The notes under the pieces are model-generated. The model saw only the letters and a list, made by a program, of their open reading frames with translations. It was not told the DNA's origin and made no database searches. Of a DNA stretch of 64,000 nt, positions 1 to 12,095 are shown in pieces. Origin of the DNA: Strix aluco (lineage: Eukaryota > Chordata > Aves > Strigiformes > Strigidae); assembly GCF_031877795.1 (NCBI RefSeq), contig NC_133940.1:9735985-9799984 (forward strand), written 5' to 3'. Made by a program: the position numbers and the translations under genes. The first letter of the stretch is position 1. Each line of letters opens with the position of its first letter.

Positions 1-1145
1 CCTTGAACCCTTCCAGGGAGGGGGCAGCCACAGCTTCTCTGGGGAGCCTGTGCCAGTGTCTCACCACCCTCACAGGGAAGAATTTCTTCCTTATATTTAA
101 TCTAAATCTACCCTCTTTCAGTTTAAAACTGTTACCCCTCATCCTATCCCTACACCCCCTAATCAAGAGTTCCTCTCCAGCTTTCCTGTAGCTCCCTTGA
201 AGTACTGGAAGGCCTTTATAAGGTCTCCCTGGAGCCTTCTCTTCTCCAGGCTGAACACCCTCAACTCTCTCAGCCTGTCCTCATAGTGGAGGTGCTCCAG
301 CCCCCAATCATCTTCATGGCCTCCTCTGGACTCGCTCCAACATGTCCATGTCCTTCTTATACCGGGGGCCCCAGAGCTGGACACAGCACTGCAGGGGGGG
401 TCTCATGAAATCAGAGTAGAGGGGAGAATCCCCTCCCTCGACCTGCTGGCCACATTTCTCTTGATGCAGCCCAGGACACAGTTGGCTTTCTGGGCTGTGA
501 CCACACATTGCTGGCTCACAGTCAGTTTTCCATCCATCAATACCCCCAAGTCCTTCTCCGCAGGGCTGCTCTCAATCCACTCCTCGCCCAGCCTGGATTT
601 GTGCTTGGGATTGCCCCGACCCATGGCAGGACCTTGCACTTGGCCTTGCTGAACTTCATGAGGTTTGCAGGGTCCCACCTCTCCAGCCTGTCCAGGTTCC
701 TCTGGATGGCACATCCCTTCCCTCCAGCGTGTGACTGCACCACACAGCTTGGTGTCGTTGGTGAACTTGCTGAGGGTGCCTCGATCCCACTGCCCATGTC
801 ACTGACAAAGATTTAAACAGCGCCGGTCCCAACACCGACCCCTGAGGACGCCACTTGTCACTGCTCTCCACTTGGACATCGAGCTGTTGACCGCAACTCT
901 GAGTGCGACCATCCAGCCAATTCCTTATCCACTGAGTGGTCCATCCATCAAATCCGTGTCTCTCCAATTTAGAGACAAGAATGTTATGCAGGACAGTGTC
1001 AAACGCTTTGCACAAGTCCAGGTAGATGACATCAGTTGCTCTTCCCTCATCCACCAGTGCTGTAACCCCATTGTAGAAGGCCACCAGATATGTCAGGCAT
1101 GATTTGCCCTTAGTGAAGCCATGTTGGCTGTCACCAATCACCTCC
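1..1145 (-). mobile_element. CR1 LINE retrotransposon, 5'-truncated, continues past window start
   Basis: A Chicken-Repeat-1 type non-LTR retrotransposon lies antisense to the given strand, so its 3' end points to position 1. Read on the minus strand it carries the C-terminal part of the second open reading frame (reverse transcriptase), followed by the start of the 3' part of the element. The 5' truncation is seen near 1145, where recognisable reverse-transcriptase sequence stops and AT-rich DNA begins. The terminal short repeats expected at the 3' end lie outside the window. At least four reading-frame changes along the element show that it is long dead. 5' truncation is the normal outcome of target-primed reverse transcription in this family. 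CR1 identity is confident; the subfamily is not assigned. Confidence 0.95.
163..1141 (-). pseudogene. CR1 ORF2 reverse-transcriptase remnant, frame-shifted
   Basis: This is the broken coding part of the CR1 copy. The minus-strand frame 1141-656 shows QHGFTKGKS, then [11 protein letters not shown] (RT motif A with a catalytic aspartate), [17 protein letters not shown] and PQGSVLGP (motif B). The spacing between WRP and PQG is shorter than usual for CR1, suggesting a small deletion. Motif C, normally FADD in CR1, reads F-T-N-D at about 751-780, so one catalytic aspartate is gone. The frame then changes repeatedly: LDRLERW and KAKCK (frame 797-537), [14 protein letters not shown] (frame 714-403), CVQLWGP (frame 508-314), and YEDRLREL with FSLEKRRL (frame 384-163). 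The protein once copied the element's RNA at nicked DNA; this copy cannot be active. Confidence 0.9.
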
Positions 1146-1260
1146 TTATTTTTATATTACTATCTATTTTATATACAATATTATATTATACATGTTATAT
1201 TAATACATTGTATACTAATGTATATTTTTATATTATTACCAAATTATAAATTTGTCTGAT
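1146..1260. repeat. AT-rich low-complexity tract
   Basis: A run made almost only of A and T, with repeated TATATT, TTATAT and ATACA words, adjoins the 5'-truncated end of the CR1 copy. It is not the CR1 tail, because the 3' end of that element lies at the other side. It may be the AT-rich target DNA into which the element inserted, or later simple-repeat growth. Confidence 0.7.
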
Positions 1261-1900
1261 TGTTGGCCTTGCACTTTCACTTCCCATGACATAGCCAAAT
1301 CAATCAGACACATCATCAAAAGCAGTAGTAGAGGGTATATTTGTCAGACATTGCAAAATAGATCATAAACTTTAAAAATCCAAACTTACTGTAGACTTTC
1401 AGAGAGAGAAAGGATAGAGAAACTGCTGAATAGAAGCAGTGCTTGTGCCATGAATAAGACATGGCCTGCAGTTAATTCGGTTCTAAAACAAATGCATTAA
1501 ACATTTATTACACCAAATGTTAGTTTAAAACAATCATTAAAATCAGTTTTCTCTCTGTCCACTGGAGATCAGTTATTCATTTAAAGTTGATGAAGCTTCC
1601 CTAATTTCAACATCATTATTTCTATGTGCACATAACAGGAGCCATTATATTTTAGATTCATATAGTAATGTTGCTCAATTTATTTCTCACACTTTCTATC
1701 TTCTGTTGCAAACCTTTATACTGATCATGAACATTTCATTTAAAAATGAGTCTCTTAATGACCGTCTTCTGGAAATACATGTAAAGCATGTACAAGGGGG
1801 AAAAGTCAGTTTAGAGTAATGCACACAGATTATTTCTGAGCTGGATAATTTCTGCTCTTTTCTTTTTCTTCAGACTTTGTTTAACTAGTCATTCATGATA
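1261..1900. other. Unique non-coding DNA, AT-rich block at 1500-1760
   Basis: No gene or repeat family is recognised. The part from about 1500 to 1760 is AT-rich but not low-complexity and contains several ATTA/TAAT words, the composition typical of conserved non-coding elements in vertebrates. This is inference from composition only. Confidence 0.25.
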
Positions 1901-2275
1901 GATTTTTTTTCTACGTCATCATTTGCCAAGCTATTTATTTTCCCTCCTAGCTGAAGGTGAGGATGTGGATGCAGGTTTTCCCACAGTTGTGTTACCCCCA
2001 AAACGTAACCCCAAAGGTGCTGGAGGCTGGTCTACCTCATGCTGGTGCCTGGTTGCACCACGGATGGCTGAGAGTCCAGGGGCCAGCTCAGCTGGCCGTT
2101 GGTCCCACACTGACTCGCCAGCATGGAGACTGATGCAGCGAGTGACCCTGGTGCTGGCTGGGCTTCTCGGAAGACAAGCACAGGACAGACACATTCAGGC
2201 ACTGGTCTCTGCTGCCGCCCAGCACTGGACTGACTGGAGGACAGCAGGGATGACATCTTAGTTAATAACGACCGC
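1901..2275. other. GC-richer segment with overlapping frames on both strands
   Basis: The composition rises to clearly more G+C than the flanks. Open frames of 112 codons (+, 1923-2261), 87 codons (-, 2194-1931) and 74 codons (-, 2256-2032) overlap here. Overlap on both strands is what a locally stop-poor GC-rich segment gives by chance. None of the translations resembles a known family. I see no splice-site pair or poly(A) signal that would favour an exon. Confidence 0.3.
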
Positions 2276-5200
2276 TGAAAAGGGCAACGGAAGCCTTTAC
2301 CTTTTAAAATACATTAATTTACAGTAATTAACATACAGATTTTATCAGATTAGGACTAAGAAAATTGCTGCCATCTACTGCTGGAAAGAAATATGTGAAT
2401 ACTGGAAGCCTCTTCCAAAAACAAGTTATGAACTACAATTACCTTGAGGTAGTTTATTTCAAGTGTGAGCCTAGCTCTGAAAAGGGGGGTTGTCACAAGC
2501 AAGCAAGAGGGAAGTGACCCTGCAGTTTGGTGGTCAGGGTATCAGGCTGGGCAGACAGACAGAGTGCTCTTCTTGCTCTGTAAGTGAACACTTCTCATTA
2601 ATGGAGAAAGAGAAACAGTAAGGCTAGCAAGCATCCTTCGCACTACACTGTGCAGAGCTGTAATTTAAACACATCCCCCAATGCCTGAACAACTCCTACT
2701 TGTGACACACAGACACTTCCCATCAAAGGAATAATGGCTTAAACCTTGGGGAAACCGTTTACTTTGAATCCCCCATTTGCTTAAAATTTAGGAGGTATTT
2801 TTCTCTCTCCTCCAAGTTCAACTTTACTCATTTACAACAACTCAAATAAGTTGGAGGGGATGAGGCAGTCTCCCATACAGCACCACTGGTTTGGGGGAGG
2901 TTAATCCAGTAAAGATGCTGTGTTGTCAGCGATTCATAAAAAAACTCTATACTGGTCTGCAGGCAGGTATTCCTTGTGAGAGGGCAGAGAGAGAAGACAG
3001 ATCTTACAAGGGGAGGACGTAGGAGTCTGGAATGTTTCTATTCATTCAAAGCTTTCTGGGTGGAGCAAGAGTCCACAAACTGGAATTCCCATGTCCTGTT
3101 CCAGTCCCTGTGCCCATCAGGTGTCCTTGTGCTTCCTCTTAGCCGTGGTCATTCTCAAACCCATACTGATGTTTTGCACCAACAGTGTATTTTCCCTCTA
3201 AAGCATTTGCTTCAACAGCCTCTTAGTCCCTGCAGCACTAGTGCCTCTGGGGATTTTATTTCCTTGTACTCATATGAAAGCAATATGACTCCATCAACCT
3301 CTCTCACTCACCCTAGCATGCTGCTTCTTTAAAGGTTAATTTTTCCACTTCATTTTCAAGCATATCAGTCTTTACCACATGCCCAGCAGCCTCAGGAATC
3401 CTGCCTGCTCTGCTCAGCCAAATGCCCTCTGCCTAATTCTGCACGCTTCACCCCTGCTTGTGCTTTTGCTCAAAGATCACCTCCTCCCCATCTCTGAACC
3501 AACAAAACATTTTACATACAACAGGGATGGACAGAGAAATATCTTTGTTAGATGATGAGATCCATCCAGTGGGTCCAATCCCTTTAAACAGGCCATTTTA
3601 TGGTCTGCTTTTCCAGGAAATTGGTCATCCCACGGGAGTGTTACTTTTGCCTTAGGTGAGCTCCACTGGCTTTAACATTTGCCCAATTTCCTCACACTAT
3701 TCTTTCTCCATGGTGAAGAAAGCAAGGAGCATGTTTTAACTTTCCTCTGGGGCAACCACTACCTTTACTGAGCACCAGGACACAGGGCTGTGGCAGAGCA
3801 CCTTTGACAGCAGTTTTGAACAAGTCACAGCCAAATCTTTGTCCTACAGAAAAAAGACAATGTCAAATTTGTTCAGTCCAGCTCTGCAGCAATCTCCTCA
3901 GAGCAGCCGCTGCTGTTCAGCTCTGTTGTGAGAGCAGGATGCATGCCCATCTGCATGCATGACTCCACTGGTAGTTCACAAGGAGGGGACAGACTGACAG
4001 AAAGGAATTAGACCTGTCTGAATTATGAATCATTTCCCATTTCCTCTTAATTCTCAGAACTATTTTACTCTGTCTTGGACACAAAGCATCTGAGAAACAG
4101 CACTTAGACCTCAGCCTAGACCTCAGAGCAGCAGTAATTAAGAGGGTGAAAAGCAATAATTTTCTTGAGTAGCTCTTTCTTTCTCCTGTACACACATCAT
4201 GTGTTGATTCATATCAGCAGTTAAGGCCTACTCCCTAATCTTACTTTCATTACACAGCTGATAGTCAAAAGTACCTGAAACGCCCAAAGCAGCCTCTCCA
4301 TTCCCCAATGCCAGTGGCAAAAAAGGGTTGCAAGACAATAATTTAAAAATAAAAAAAAAAACACCTTCTGAAATATATTTCTACAAATTTAGACAAAACC
4401 AGGCTCAGAAACAAGCGTCAGAGATGGTAGCCACCACGCTGCCCTGGACCAACATGCTCCTCTGGGCCCCTCTCCTCCTGGCTCCCATGATGCCTGACAC
4501 AGGCAACTAATTCAGCTGCAGCTCATGTTTAGAGAGAGAGAGAGCTAATGGCCCCTCACCCAAAAATACAGTGTTTAGACAGGGGCACCACATAATAAAC
4601 AGACACCTGGCATCTGCAATTTCCTTCAGGCCCCACTAAGCGTGGGGGCTTAGGGCTGGGCATAGCAGCACCATCCAGCTGCAGCTGGGGACAGAAAATA
4701 GTCATGGCAAGACTTGGCTTTCTGTCTTCCCCCACCACAGACATTCCAGAAGGTGATGTTTCCCTCAGATAACTTGCCTGGGATGATTCAATACAAGACA
4801 GCTGTTTTCAGGAAAAAGTCCATCCAGCCAAGCCAGCTGAAAGTGCTGCTAGTGTCAGCTAAACGATGGCTTTAGCAGCACACTGTTCCACTCCGCTAGT
4901 AAATCTTCCACTTCACTTATGAACTTGCACTCCCAGCACTAAAGAAACTGGTTAGCTGAGCAATCCCTGCTGTGCAGCTAGTCAACAGATGAGCAGGTAA
5001 GAATCTGTCCCTGTAAATACAGAGAGATTTAAGCATGTGTTTAACAGCTTTTCTGAACCAAGACCCTGATGCATTTAAAGGGAAAAAATACCATTTTTTA
5101 TTTGTATTTTCCTGACAGAACCAGGTGCCTGAATAATGTTTTCCCAGTAGGAGGAAACTATAGAAGGCTTTTTTCCTCCGAGGAAAACAGCCAACAGTCT

Positions 5201-5728
5201 TTCAGTGACACAGAAATCAGCCTAACAGAAGCATTTATGTCAGGTTATCCTACAAGGAGTATTTCAGCTGTATTATCCAGAGAAGAACATCTGTACAATA
5301 TTTGCCTGCCAGGAAAAAAGTCTCTACTGCGTTTTCCCCAAAGAAAAATTTTTATAACCTTTTGCTGACAGGGAAGTAATAATTACCCACATAGGAGCAT
5401 ACCATTAGAGTTCCCTTGACAAAGATTTATTTATTTATATACATATATGCCATGGAAGAAAAAAAACATGATGAATGAAGTGCTGGTAGATTTCTTTTAC
5501 TAAGAGAGCTACAGGGGAAGGAAAAAAAAAAAGTCGCAGTGCAAACAGAGCACCTGAGAGCACAAATATCACAGCAAAGCAAACAGCGATAGGACAACAG
5601 AGACACTGTCAGGGACTTAACAGGCCCAAACAAGAATGTGTGCAACTGCAGCACTGAGGGGAGCACCTCACACCACAAAGTGCGGCCCACTCATAAAGCG
5701 TGTGGCTGGCATTGCCTCAAGTTTAACA
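2276..5728. other. Unique non-coding DNA, nothing recognised
   Basis: There is no gene, transposon or RNA gene that I can recognise. Small simple repeats are present: an A-run at about 4351-4361, (AG)7 at 4531-4544 and an A-run near 5522-5532. The short frames here are chance openings. Confidence 0.5.
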
Positions 5729-5813
5729 GTGCTGTGTCTCCTTTGTCAGCCAGGATTCTTGTGGGAACGATAGTGCTGTGTCTCCTTTGCCAGCCAGGAT
5801 TCTTGTGGGAGCA
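5729..5813 (+). repeat. Two-copy tandem duplication, 44-bp unit
   Basis: The unit beginning GTGCTGTGTCTCCTTTG at 5729 recurs at 5773. The copies share GCTGTGTCTCCTTTG, then CAGCCAGGATTCTTGTGGGA, and differ at only a few bases (for example T/C just before CAGCC). The high similarity points to a fairly recent local duplication, probably by replication slippage or unequal exchange. The unit length is not a multiple of three, and there is no evidence of coding function. Confidence 0.9.
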
Positions 5814-7285
5814 TGTGAAGGCTGGAGGAGAGGAAAAACAAAGGAGAGACTTGCAACGTTATTTTCCAAGCTCTGCTATGGCATTCTTCCCACTAATCTC
5901 CCTTTCAAGTGATCTTAAGAAGCTGACATGGTGCCAGAAATTATATACGAAACACAGTTTAACATATTCATTATTCTGAAAACAGGAGAACGTCACAACT
6001 AATCATAAGGCTACCACTGTGGTGAGATGAAAGCAAATGCTGATCTTTCTTAAAATGTGGTGGGTTTTTTTGGTTTCCTTGTCTAGTTATCGTCATATGA
6101 GTCTCACAATGTGAATCAAGACCTGCAGTCCCATAGCTCTTTTATAAAAAGACAGTGTTACAGTATTAGAGGTTCCTCTTGGATGAGCATCACTCTTCAT
6201 TTGTTCATCTTCCCCATGGATGTCTCTTTCTCCTGGCCTTCATCACCTCTGTTAGATGTGCTTATTGGTCAGGGGCTGGGCAGATGGAAGAATAATTTAT
6301 ATCACTCTGGTGTCTTATGGACTTCATGCAAAATTACTAAAACCAACTACTTTCAAGCCCCTGGGTAGAGAAGCCACCACATACACAAAAGTGCTAGGAA
6401 TTGTCTTCCTGTCTGTGCAAAGTTCTGTCTTGTCTGTGCTTCCATTCTCATGAACTTCATTGGTGTAATGCAAGTGATCAATATCCCTCTGGTTCTGGCA
6501 CTGGGGAGTAAAGCATGACAAGTGCAACTCGAATGCTACCACCCCAATAGCCAGCCAAGCAAGCAAGGCCGTGGCAGGGTTACACCTCATGATTTATCCA
6601 AGGCCACGGCTAACCTACGGTTACTTTTTTGCTGATCTTGGCACTCAGCTCCTTTCAGAAGCTGAAAGAAAGAGATTCCCAGAGCGCTGGATATCATGGA
6701 GACACAGGCACATCCTTCACCATGGTCAAGAAGTTTCAGCAACTTAGTAGTGTCCCTTGGTTTGGGGTACTCAGCCAGAAGCAGCAAGAGATGGCTTTCA
6801 GTCCCTGTTTCAAGAACCATTCAGATATTGGACACAAAACAGTCAATGATACAAGAGCCTTGGGTCAGGGACATACCATGGCCCTGTCCTAGGAGTGCTC
6901 TGATTATCAGGCTTTAGGAGTACAACCTCTTTGTCTTGGTCCCAGTGTCTCCTGAATTCTTCCGCACAGCACCCCAGCTTGGGTGCTCCAGGAGGGAGCA
7001 CTGGAGACCCCAGGGGCCGCTTCTGATAAAACAGGAGCTGTAGGTTTGTTGCTCCAAAGGAAGAAGGGAGATGAAAGCTGAGTCTTCTCTCACCACATCT
7101 CTGCCCCTAGGCTAGGTATAAGGTGACATTTCCCAGCCTGTGAGGCACACCCAGGCAGTCAAGCACTACAAATGCAGGTGCCCACATACTACTACAATTA
7201 ATTAATTCACTGAAGCAAAACATACGCTAAGAAAAGGACAAAAGAGATCTGTGTCCAGTTCTCCTAGAAGATATGGGCAAGGACA
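5814..7285. other. Unique non-coding DNA, nothing recognised
   Basis: Short frames on both strands (for example 6111-6368 + and 6590-6324 -) overlap one another and have no recognisable domain. No repeat family or RNA gene is visible. Confidence 0.5.
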
Positions 7286-7440
7286 GCTAAGTGCTGAGAC
7301 GCTAGCCCTGTGGTGGAAGGTCAGGCTCTTGAGTCCTGAGCCCTAATCCTGGCATCTTACTGAGCACTGCCTTATTCATGACAACAACATCTGATAGGAG
7401 CATTGCCTAAGTAAGGGCTGCAGAACCAGGTTTGAAATTT
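7286..7440 (+). mobile_element. Possible MIR-type SINE relic
   Basis: The stretch GAGTCCTGAGCCCTAATCC, followed by TGGC and a CTGAGCACTGCC-like segment, resembles the tRNA-derived head of amniote MIR elements (gagtcctgggttctaatcc type), read on the plus strand. The core and tail are not clear. The likeness was judged by eye, and the element would be old and diverged. Confidence 0.35.
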
Positions 7441-7479
7441 CCATAAAAACATGATCATAACACTTGGCAGAATAATGTC

Positions 7480-7860
7480 TCACGGCTCCCCTAGATTATT
7501 TATATCTTTGATTCCTGCTAACGGTCTTGTCAAACGAGTATAGATTTATTATTTTAATTATCTCAAGCTTGTAGAGATTTAAACATCTGTTATAGGTGTT
7601 CAATAAGTATTAGAACAGCAATCAATTTTTTCTTAAACAGGGAAGTGATTCATGGTGCTCTGTGAATAGATAAACTCACTATAGTCAATACCAGAAAGAT
7701 ACTTTGAAAGAAAGCAGGAGGCTCTTTTAATTAGCTTCTAATTAATTCTATTTAGGAAGTCTAGATGAAACATAACATTTAGGAATGCTAAAAATCATTT
7801 AATTATAAGATTTGGTGTGTTATCCTCAGATCTTTCATTGCCAAAGCAGCAGTGTTTTCT
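7480..7860. promoter_or_regulatory. Candidate conserved non-coding element rich in homeodomain motifs
   Basis: This AT-rich but complex sequence contains many TAAT/ATTA cores. A perfect inverted repeat of TTAATTAG and CTAATTAA separated by CTT lies at 7727-7745, so two TAATTA cores face each other as in dimeric paired-class homeodomain sites. There is no coding potential. Composition and motif density suggest a developmental enhancer, but conservation could not be tested. Confidence 0.3.
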
Positions 7861-9367
7861 GTTCTGTTTCCCAGCAGAACAGTGTTTATGGATTATCTAT
7901 ACAACTTATGTTGAACATCCTCTGTCCCACATGGCTTTACTGCTTATGCAATAGATTTATCAGTTAGTAGTGATGGCCCATCGGAAGAATTCAGCCTAGA
8001 GCTTTGCCTGATGTGATTTGAAACTCCCTTGGCCATTACTTAACACTGGTAAAAATCAAAGAGACTTTAAGGTTTGACTTGGCACAAAGGGCTCCATTAA
8101 AACAGCGTGTCTTGTGGAGACCACAGATAGATCTTGGAGTACCAGCCTCTATGTCTAGCATCCATCCTGAGGTGAATAAAAGGACAAATGTTCATCTCTA
8201 GAGTAACAGATATTCCTATGCAAAGTTATGGGACTTCATTCTCTGAGTAACTTCTCCAAAGTTGGTGACAGTATAGAAGGGTCAAAGCAGTGGGTAACGG
8301 GAGTCCAGGACACGTTGAGTGGCTTGGTATCACATTTCTCAACTACCAGTCCATTCATAATGGTAGAGCTGGTCTTGGATCAACATTTCCCAAGGACTTG
8401 TACAGACTTAGATTTCAGGTGCCTGGGCAGAGTTGCCAGCTCAGCTCCTGAGCCTCTGATGCACCATCAGCCCTAGTCGGGGAGCAAGACCCACTGGTGT
8501 TCCAAAATCCCCTATGCCAGATTGCCCCACTCAGGGTCTTAAGAGAGGCACTGGAGAGAGAGCTGAGAAGCCCAGTGCAGGCCCTGAGGGAGGAGATGGG
8601 ACCCACAGACAGTACTGGCTGAGTGGGTGCTGAACAGGTTTCTCAGGCCCAGCCCAAAAGACACCCAAGGAGCTCACCAAACTCTCCAGTGCACAGCTCC
8701 CCATTTGCTGTCACTGGGGGCAAAGGCACTGAAGCCTCAGAGCTGTGACAGGCCCCAGGAGGATGGGTGGATGGCGTGTATCTGCCTGTGTCTACACTCC
8801 ACCTGGGTAGCCTCAGCTCAGCCACAATCACCTGGAGCTTCTCACCTTGGGGCAGGCCAGGTGTGCGCACCCCCACAGTGTCTTTTAATGTCTCCCTAGT
8901 TCCCTCTCTCCCATTCCCAACTGCCCCACAAAGCAACATTTCCATGAAAAAGAAGGAAACAGAAGGCAGAGAAGACTACTGAACTCCGGCTGCTACCTTC
9001 CAGCTCTATCCTGTCATCCATTACTGTCATCCATTACTGTCACTTTAGCGGCAGGCATTTTACAGATGCCTCCAAGGACCGGTGCAGAGCTGACATCCTG
9101 TCCCAAATGTGGTATGCAACAAAGTCCTCCAGCATAGCACAGATATAGTTAAACGGAAAAATATCCTTCTTAAAATATTTTGAGCCACTGCCCTGGAAAG
9201 GAAAGGGAATAAGTCTTTGAAGGTAGCAAGGCTTCATTTCATGAAGAACAATAAAGTACCACAACAATAACAGATGCTTATCCATTCTTCCCTAGTCTGT
9301 CCTTGAAGAATTTTAAAGGATTAGAGAAGTAGAAGTTAAGCCAACTAAGAAAGTGCAGAATGTGTTA
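7861..9367. other. Unique non-coding DNA with small tandem repeat
   Basis: A moderately GC-rich part (about 8400-8900) carries overlapping frames on both strands, the longest 100 codons on the minus strand (8945-8643), none recognisable. At 9011-9042 a 13-bp unit CTGTCATCCATTA is repeated just over twice. Nothing else is recognised. Confidence 0.5.
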
Positions 9368-9590
9368 CAGAATCACAGAATCACAGAATCAACTAGGTTG
9401 GAAAGGACCTTGAAGATCATCTAGTCCAACCATTAACCTAACACTGCCAGTTCCCATCTACACCATATCTCTTAGCGCTATATCGACCCTACTCTTAAAC
9501 ACCTCCAGGGATGGGGACTCCACCACCTCCCTGGACAATCCATTCCACTGCCTAATAACCCGTTCTGTAAAGAAATACTTCCTGAAGTCT
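9368..9590 (-). mobile_element. CR1 LINE 3'-end fragment
   Basis: This is the 3' terminal part of a CR1 element in antisense orientation. The plus strand begins with three copies of CAGAATCA, the complement of the short terminal repeats of CR1. It continues with AGGTTGGAAAGGACCTTGAA, ATCATCTAGTCCAACC and CCTCCAGGGATGGGGACTCC, the hallmark words of the CR1 3' region. It is severely 5'-truncated, with no reverse-transcriptase part left. The high-coordinate boundary, near 9585, is approximate. Confidence 0.92.
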
Positions 9591-9709
9591 GCAAGGATAA
9601 TAATGGTCCTTTTAATCAAGTTTTATAAGAGAAAGAGACCTGCCTCAATATATGTGTCTGTGAGAGAGAGATTTCTGCAATCTTCACAGTAAAATCTTGC
9701 CCTTATGGG
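9591..9709. other. Spacer between CR1 fragment and inverted repeat
   Basis: Short unique DNA with a small GAGAGAGAG run. No recognised feature. Confidence 0.5.
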
Positions 9710-9785
9710 GCAGTTGGTCCCATCCCTGCTTCCAGTGGAAGTAGTTTGGGAATGCAGGATGTAGTAAGGCACCGCATTCTGGATC
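9710..9785 (+). repeat. Left arm of a 76-bp inverted repeat
   Basis: The segment starting GCAGTTGGTCCCATCCCTGC and ending GCATTCTGGATC is the reverse complement of 12096-12171, with one mismatch in 76 bases (ACCG against ACTG). Similarity stops abruptly on both sides. The segment contains an internal palindrome, CTTCCAGTGGAAG. It is not part of a repeat family I recognise. Confidence 0.95.
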
Positions 9786-12095
9786 TGGATTCTACATGGG
9801 AGAATTCAGCTTTAATTTTGGGAAATAAAGGAATGTATTCTAATTGCTGTAGATTTCAAATCCATCAGACCAAAGACACAAGTGATCTAAAATCCCTAGG
9901 AAATTAACAGTTCTTTTATGCCAGCCCTTGATGTTGCCCACCTGTAAGAGAGACCATCTCAGCATGGGAGTTTTACCTTTCCAGAGTCAAAACTGACTCA
10001 AGGCTCAAATAAATTTAAGCCCATGATTAAATCTGCCAGCTGAGGAGCTAACACAAAGATTGTTACTACTTTGCTTACTGTGGGCAGTCTGAGATGAATT
10101 TTCAGGTGAGATTTAAGCTAGGAAGGAGTAGAGATGTGTAGATAAGCATGCATCCTATGGAAAAGAGGCAGCAGGAAAATGAGACACAGAGCTGTTTATG
10201 GGAGAAACGGATGAATGGAGCATTGAGGTTCATCAAGGTAATAAGACAAAGCCAGATGTCTAAACAGAGAAGGGTTTTACTAGGGTATCTGAAAGATGCA
10301 GTGAGCAAAAATACCATAGATCTGATTGCTGCCCTCCAACAGAAACCAGACAGCTTTTAGCTCAAATTATCCCCAAAGGCAGTGACAGGAATATCATTCT
10401 CTCCTGTACAACAGATTATATCAGTTCCCAAACTCCAAACTCAAACCCTCCTGCAATTGACAAAGCCAATATTTTTAGGAATAGGAATACAGATGCAAAA
10501 ACAAAGACCAGCTACCAGCCTTAACAAATTCACCATCAGTTCCAAGAAAGTCTCTGGCTATGTATTGAACGGGTGAAAATTAATACATAGGATTTGTCAA
10601 TCGGTAGAAATTTAATACTGCATGTAAACCCCAAATCTGTTCATTGTACAGAGTTACTGATACAACACAAGCATCTGCTTCACACCCCATGACATCAGTG
10701 ACATTCCCATGGGCTTCAGAGACTTTGGATGAAACCAGACATACTCTAGTACTCTGGAAAAGAGAGTGAGGAAAAAGCTTGCTTCCTGTCATTCTTGAGA
10801 TTCATTCCACAGCTGTAGCCAGGACTCAGTGTGTTTCTAGCACCAAACCTTGGTCATTTTCCAAACAAAAAAATTGCTAGAATTTGGTCCAGAGAAAAAG
10901 TATGGCTCTGGGGAAAAAATATAAAACAAAAGACATGTTTTTAGTGCTAGAAGCAATGAGATAGAGCCAAAATTCCACTTCTTTCCATTTCCACTAGTTT
11001 TTCCTGATTATGTATGATGCTCTGGACACAGGAGCACAGAACCTTTGTTTTTTTAAAACTCAGGCTGATTTTGCAGGACCAGCAGTTTTGAAAAATATTA
11101 CAAGACTGAGAAAAATGTAACAGAGCTCACTGAGGAAAAAAAAAGGTGAAACACTGTGGGATCATTTTTCTACTGCCTTTTTTTAAAAGAACTGCACACA
11201 GTTATTTTCTTTTTTGATTTTTTTTTGCAACTGAACCTAATTCTTCTAATTCAGGATCATAAAATCTAGTTAAAAAAGAATCCTAAATTGCCAAAGGCAA
11301 GAAACAAACTTTATACTTAGCTGTACTGGTTATAGCAATTTCCATAGTAATTATGTTATGCACATCATCTAATACCTTGTCTAGAGTGAATTCTCTACTT
11401 CATTTTAGTACCATCCTAGGAACATATATTTAAGAAGTTATAAGAAGGAAACCATTGCCTTGGGGACTCACATTTGCTACTGTGTTCTAAATTCTAAAAC
11501 AATACTTCTAAGAAAGCAGATTTTCTTTTATGAGCAACATTATTAATTGAGAGCAGGAAATAAAATAAGAAATTTTTTATTAGTCTCATCTCCTAAGAAG
11601 AGGCAGGCACTGTTTGTGCCCTCTGTCCACCCACGCCCAGGAATTACTGAAGTTGTTGACCAGTTTAATTTAAATGCAGCAAAAAGTGAGATATTCAAAA
11701 AGATATTAAGTTTCTACAAGTTTGGCAAGAGTAAACATATATAGAAGACAGAGTCATACTACGGCACACAAAGAAAAAAGGAAAGCACCACAAACTTTAC
11801 TTAATAAGAGAAGGTAATACATTTGGGGGCAAAATCCCTCCTATTCCTATTCCTGTCCTGTGCCGATCTCTATTGCCTAATATAATTCAGATAATAAGTC
11901 AGTCCACCCAACATAAAAATCTGTTCATTATATCCATCTTGACATCTGGTAGAGTATACAGAAAATGCAGGTTAAAGACAATTCATGCTCTCAAGCTTAT
12001 AATCTCCGACAATGATTTACTTAAGACAGCGTCATGAACTTTACATGACACTTAAGAGATCTTAAGACATATGCAGTTATCCAAAGCAGGCAATC
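9786..12095. other. Spacer between the arms of the inverted repeat
   Basis: About 2.3 kb of unique DNA lies between the two 76-bp arms. I find no transposase-like frame; the longest frames are 60-71 codons and unrecognised. T- and A-runs occur near 11040-11230. Sequence next to the arms is not complementary, so the stem would be limited to 76 bp. Confidence 0.5.

Noticed and set aside
1146..1260. AT tract as the tail of the neighbouring CR1
   Set aside because: The CR1 is on the minus strand, so its 3' end is at the low-coordinate side. The AT tract adjoins the truncated 5' end.
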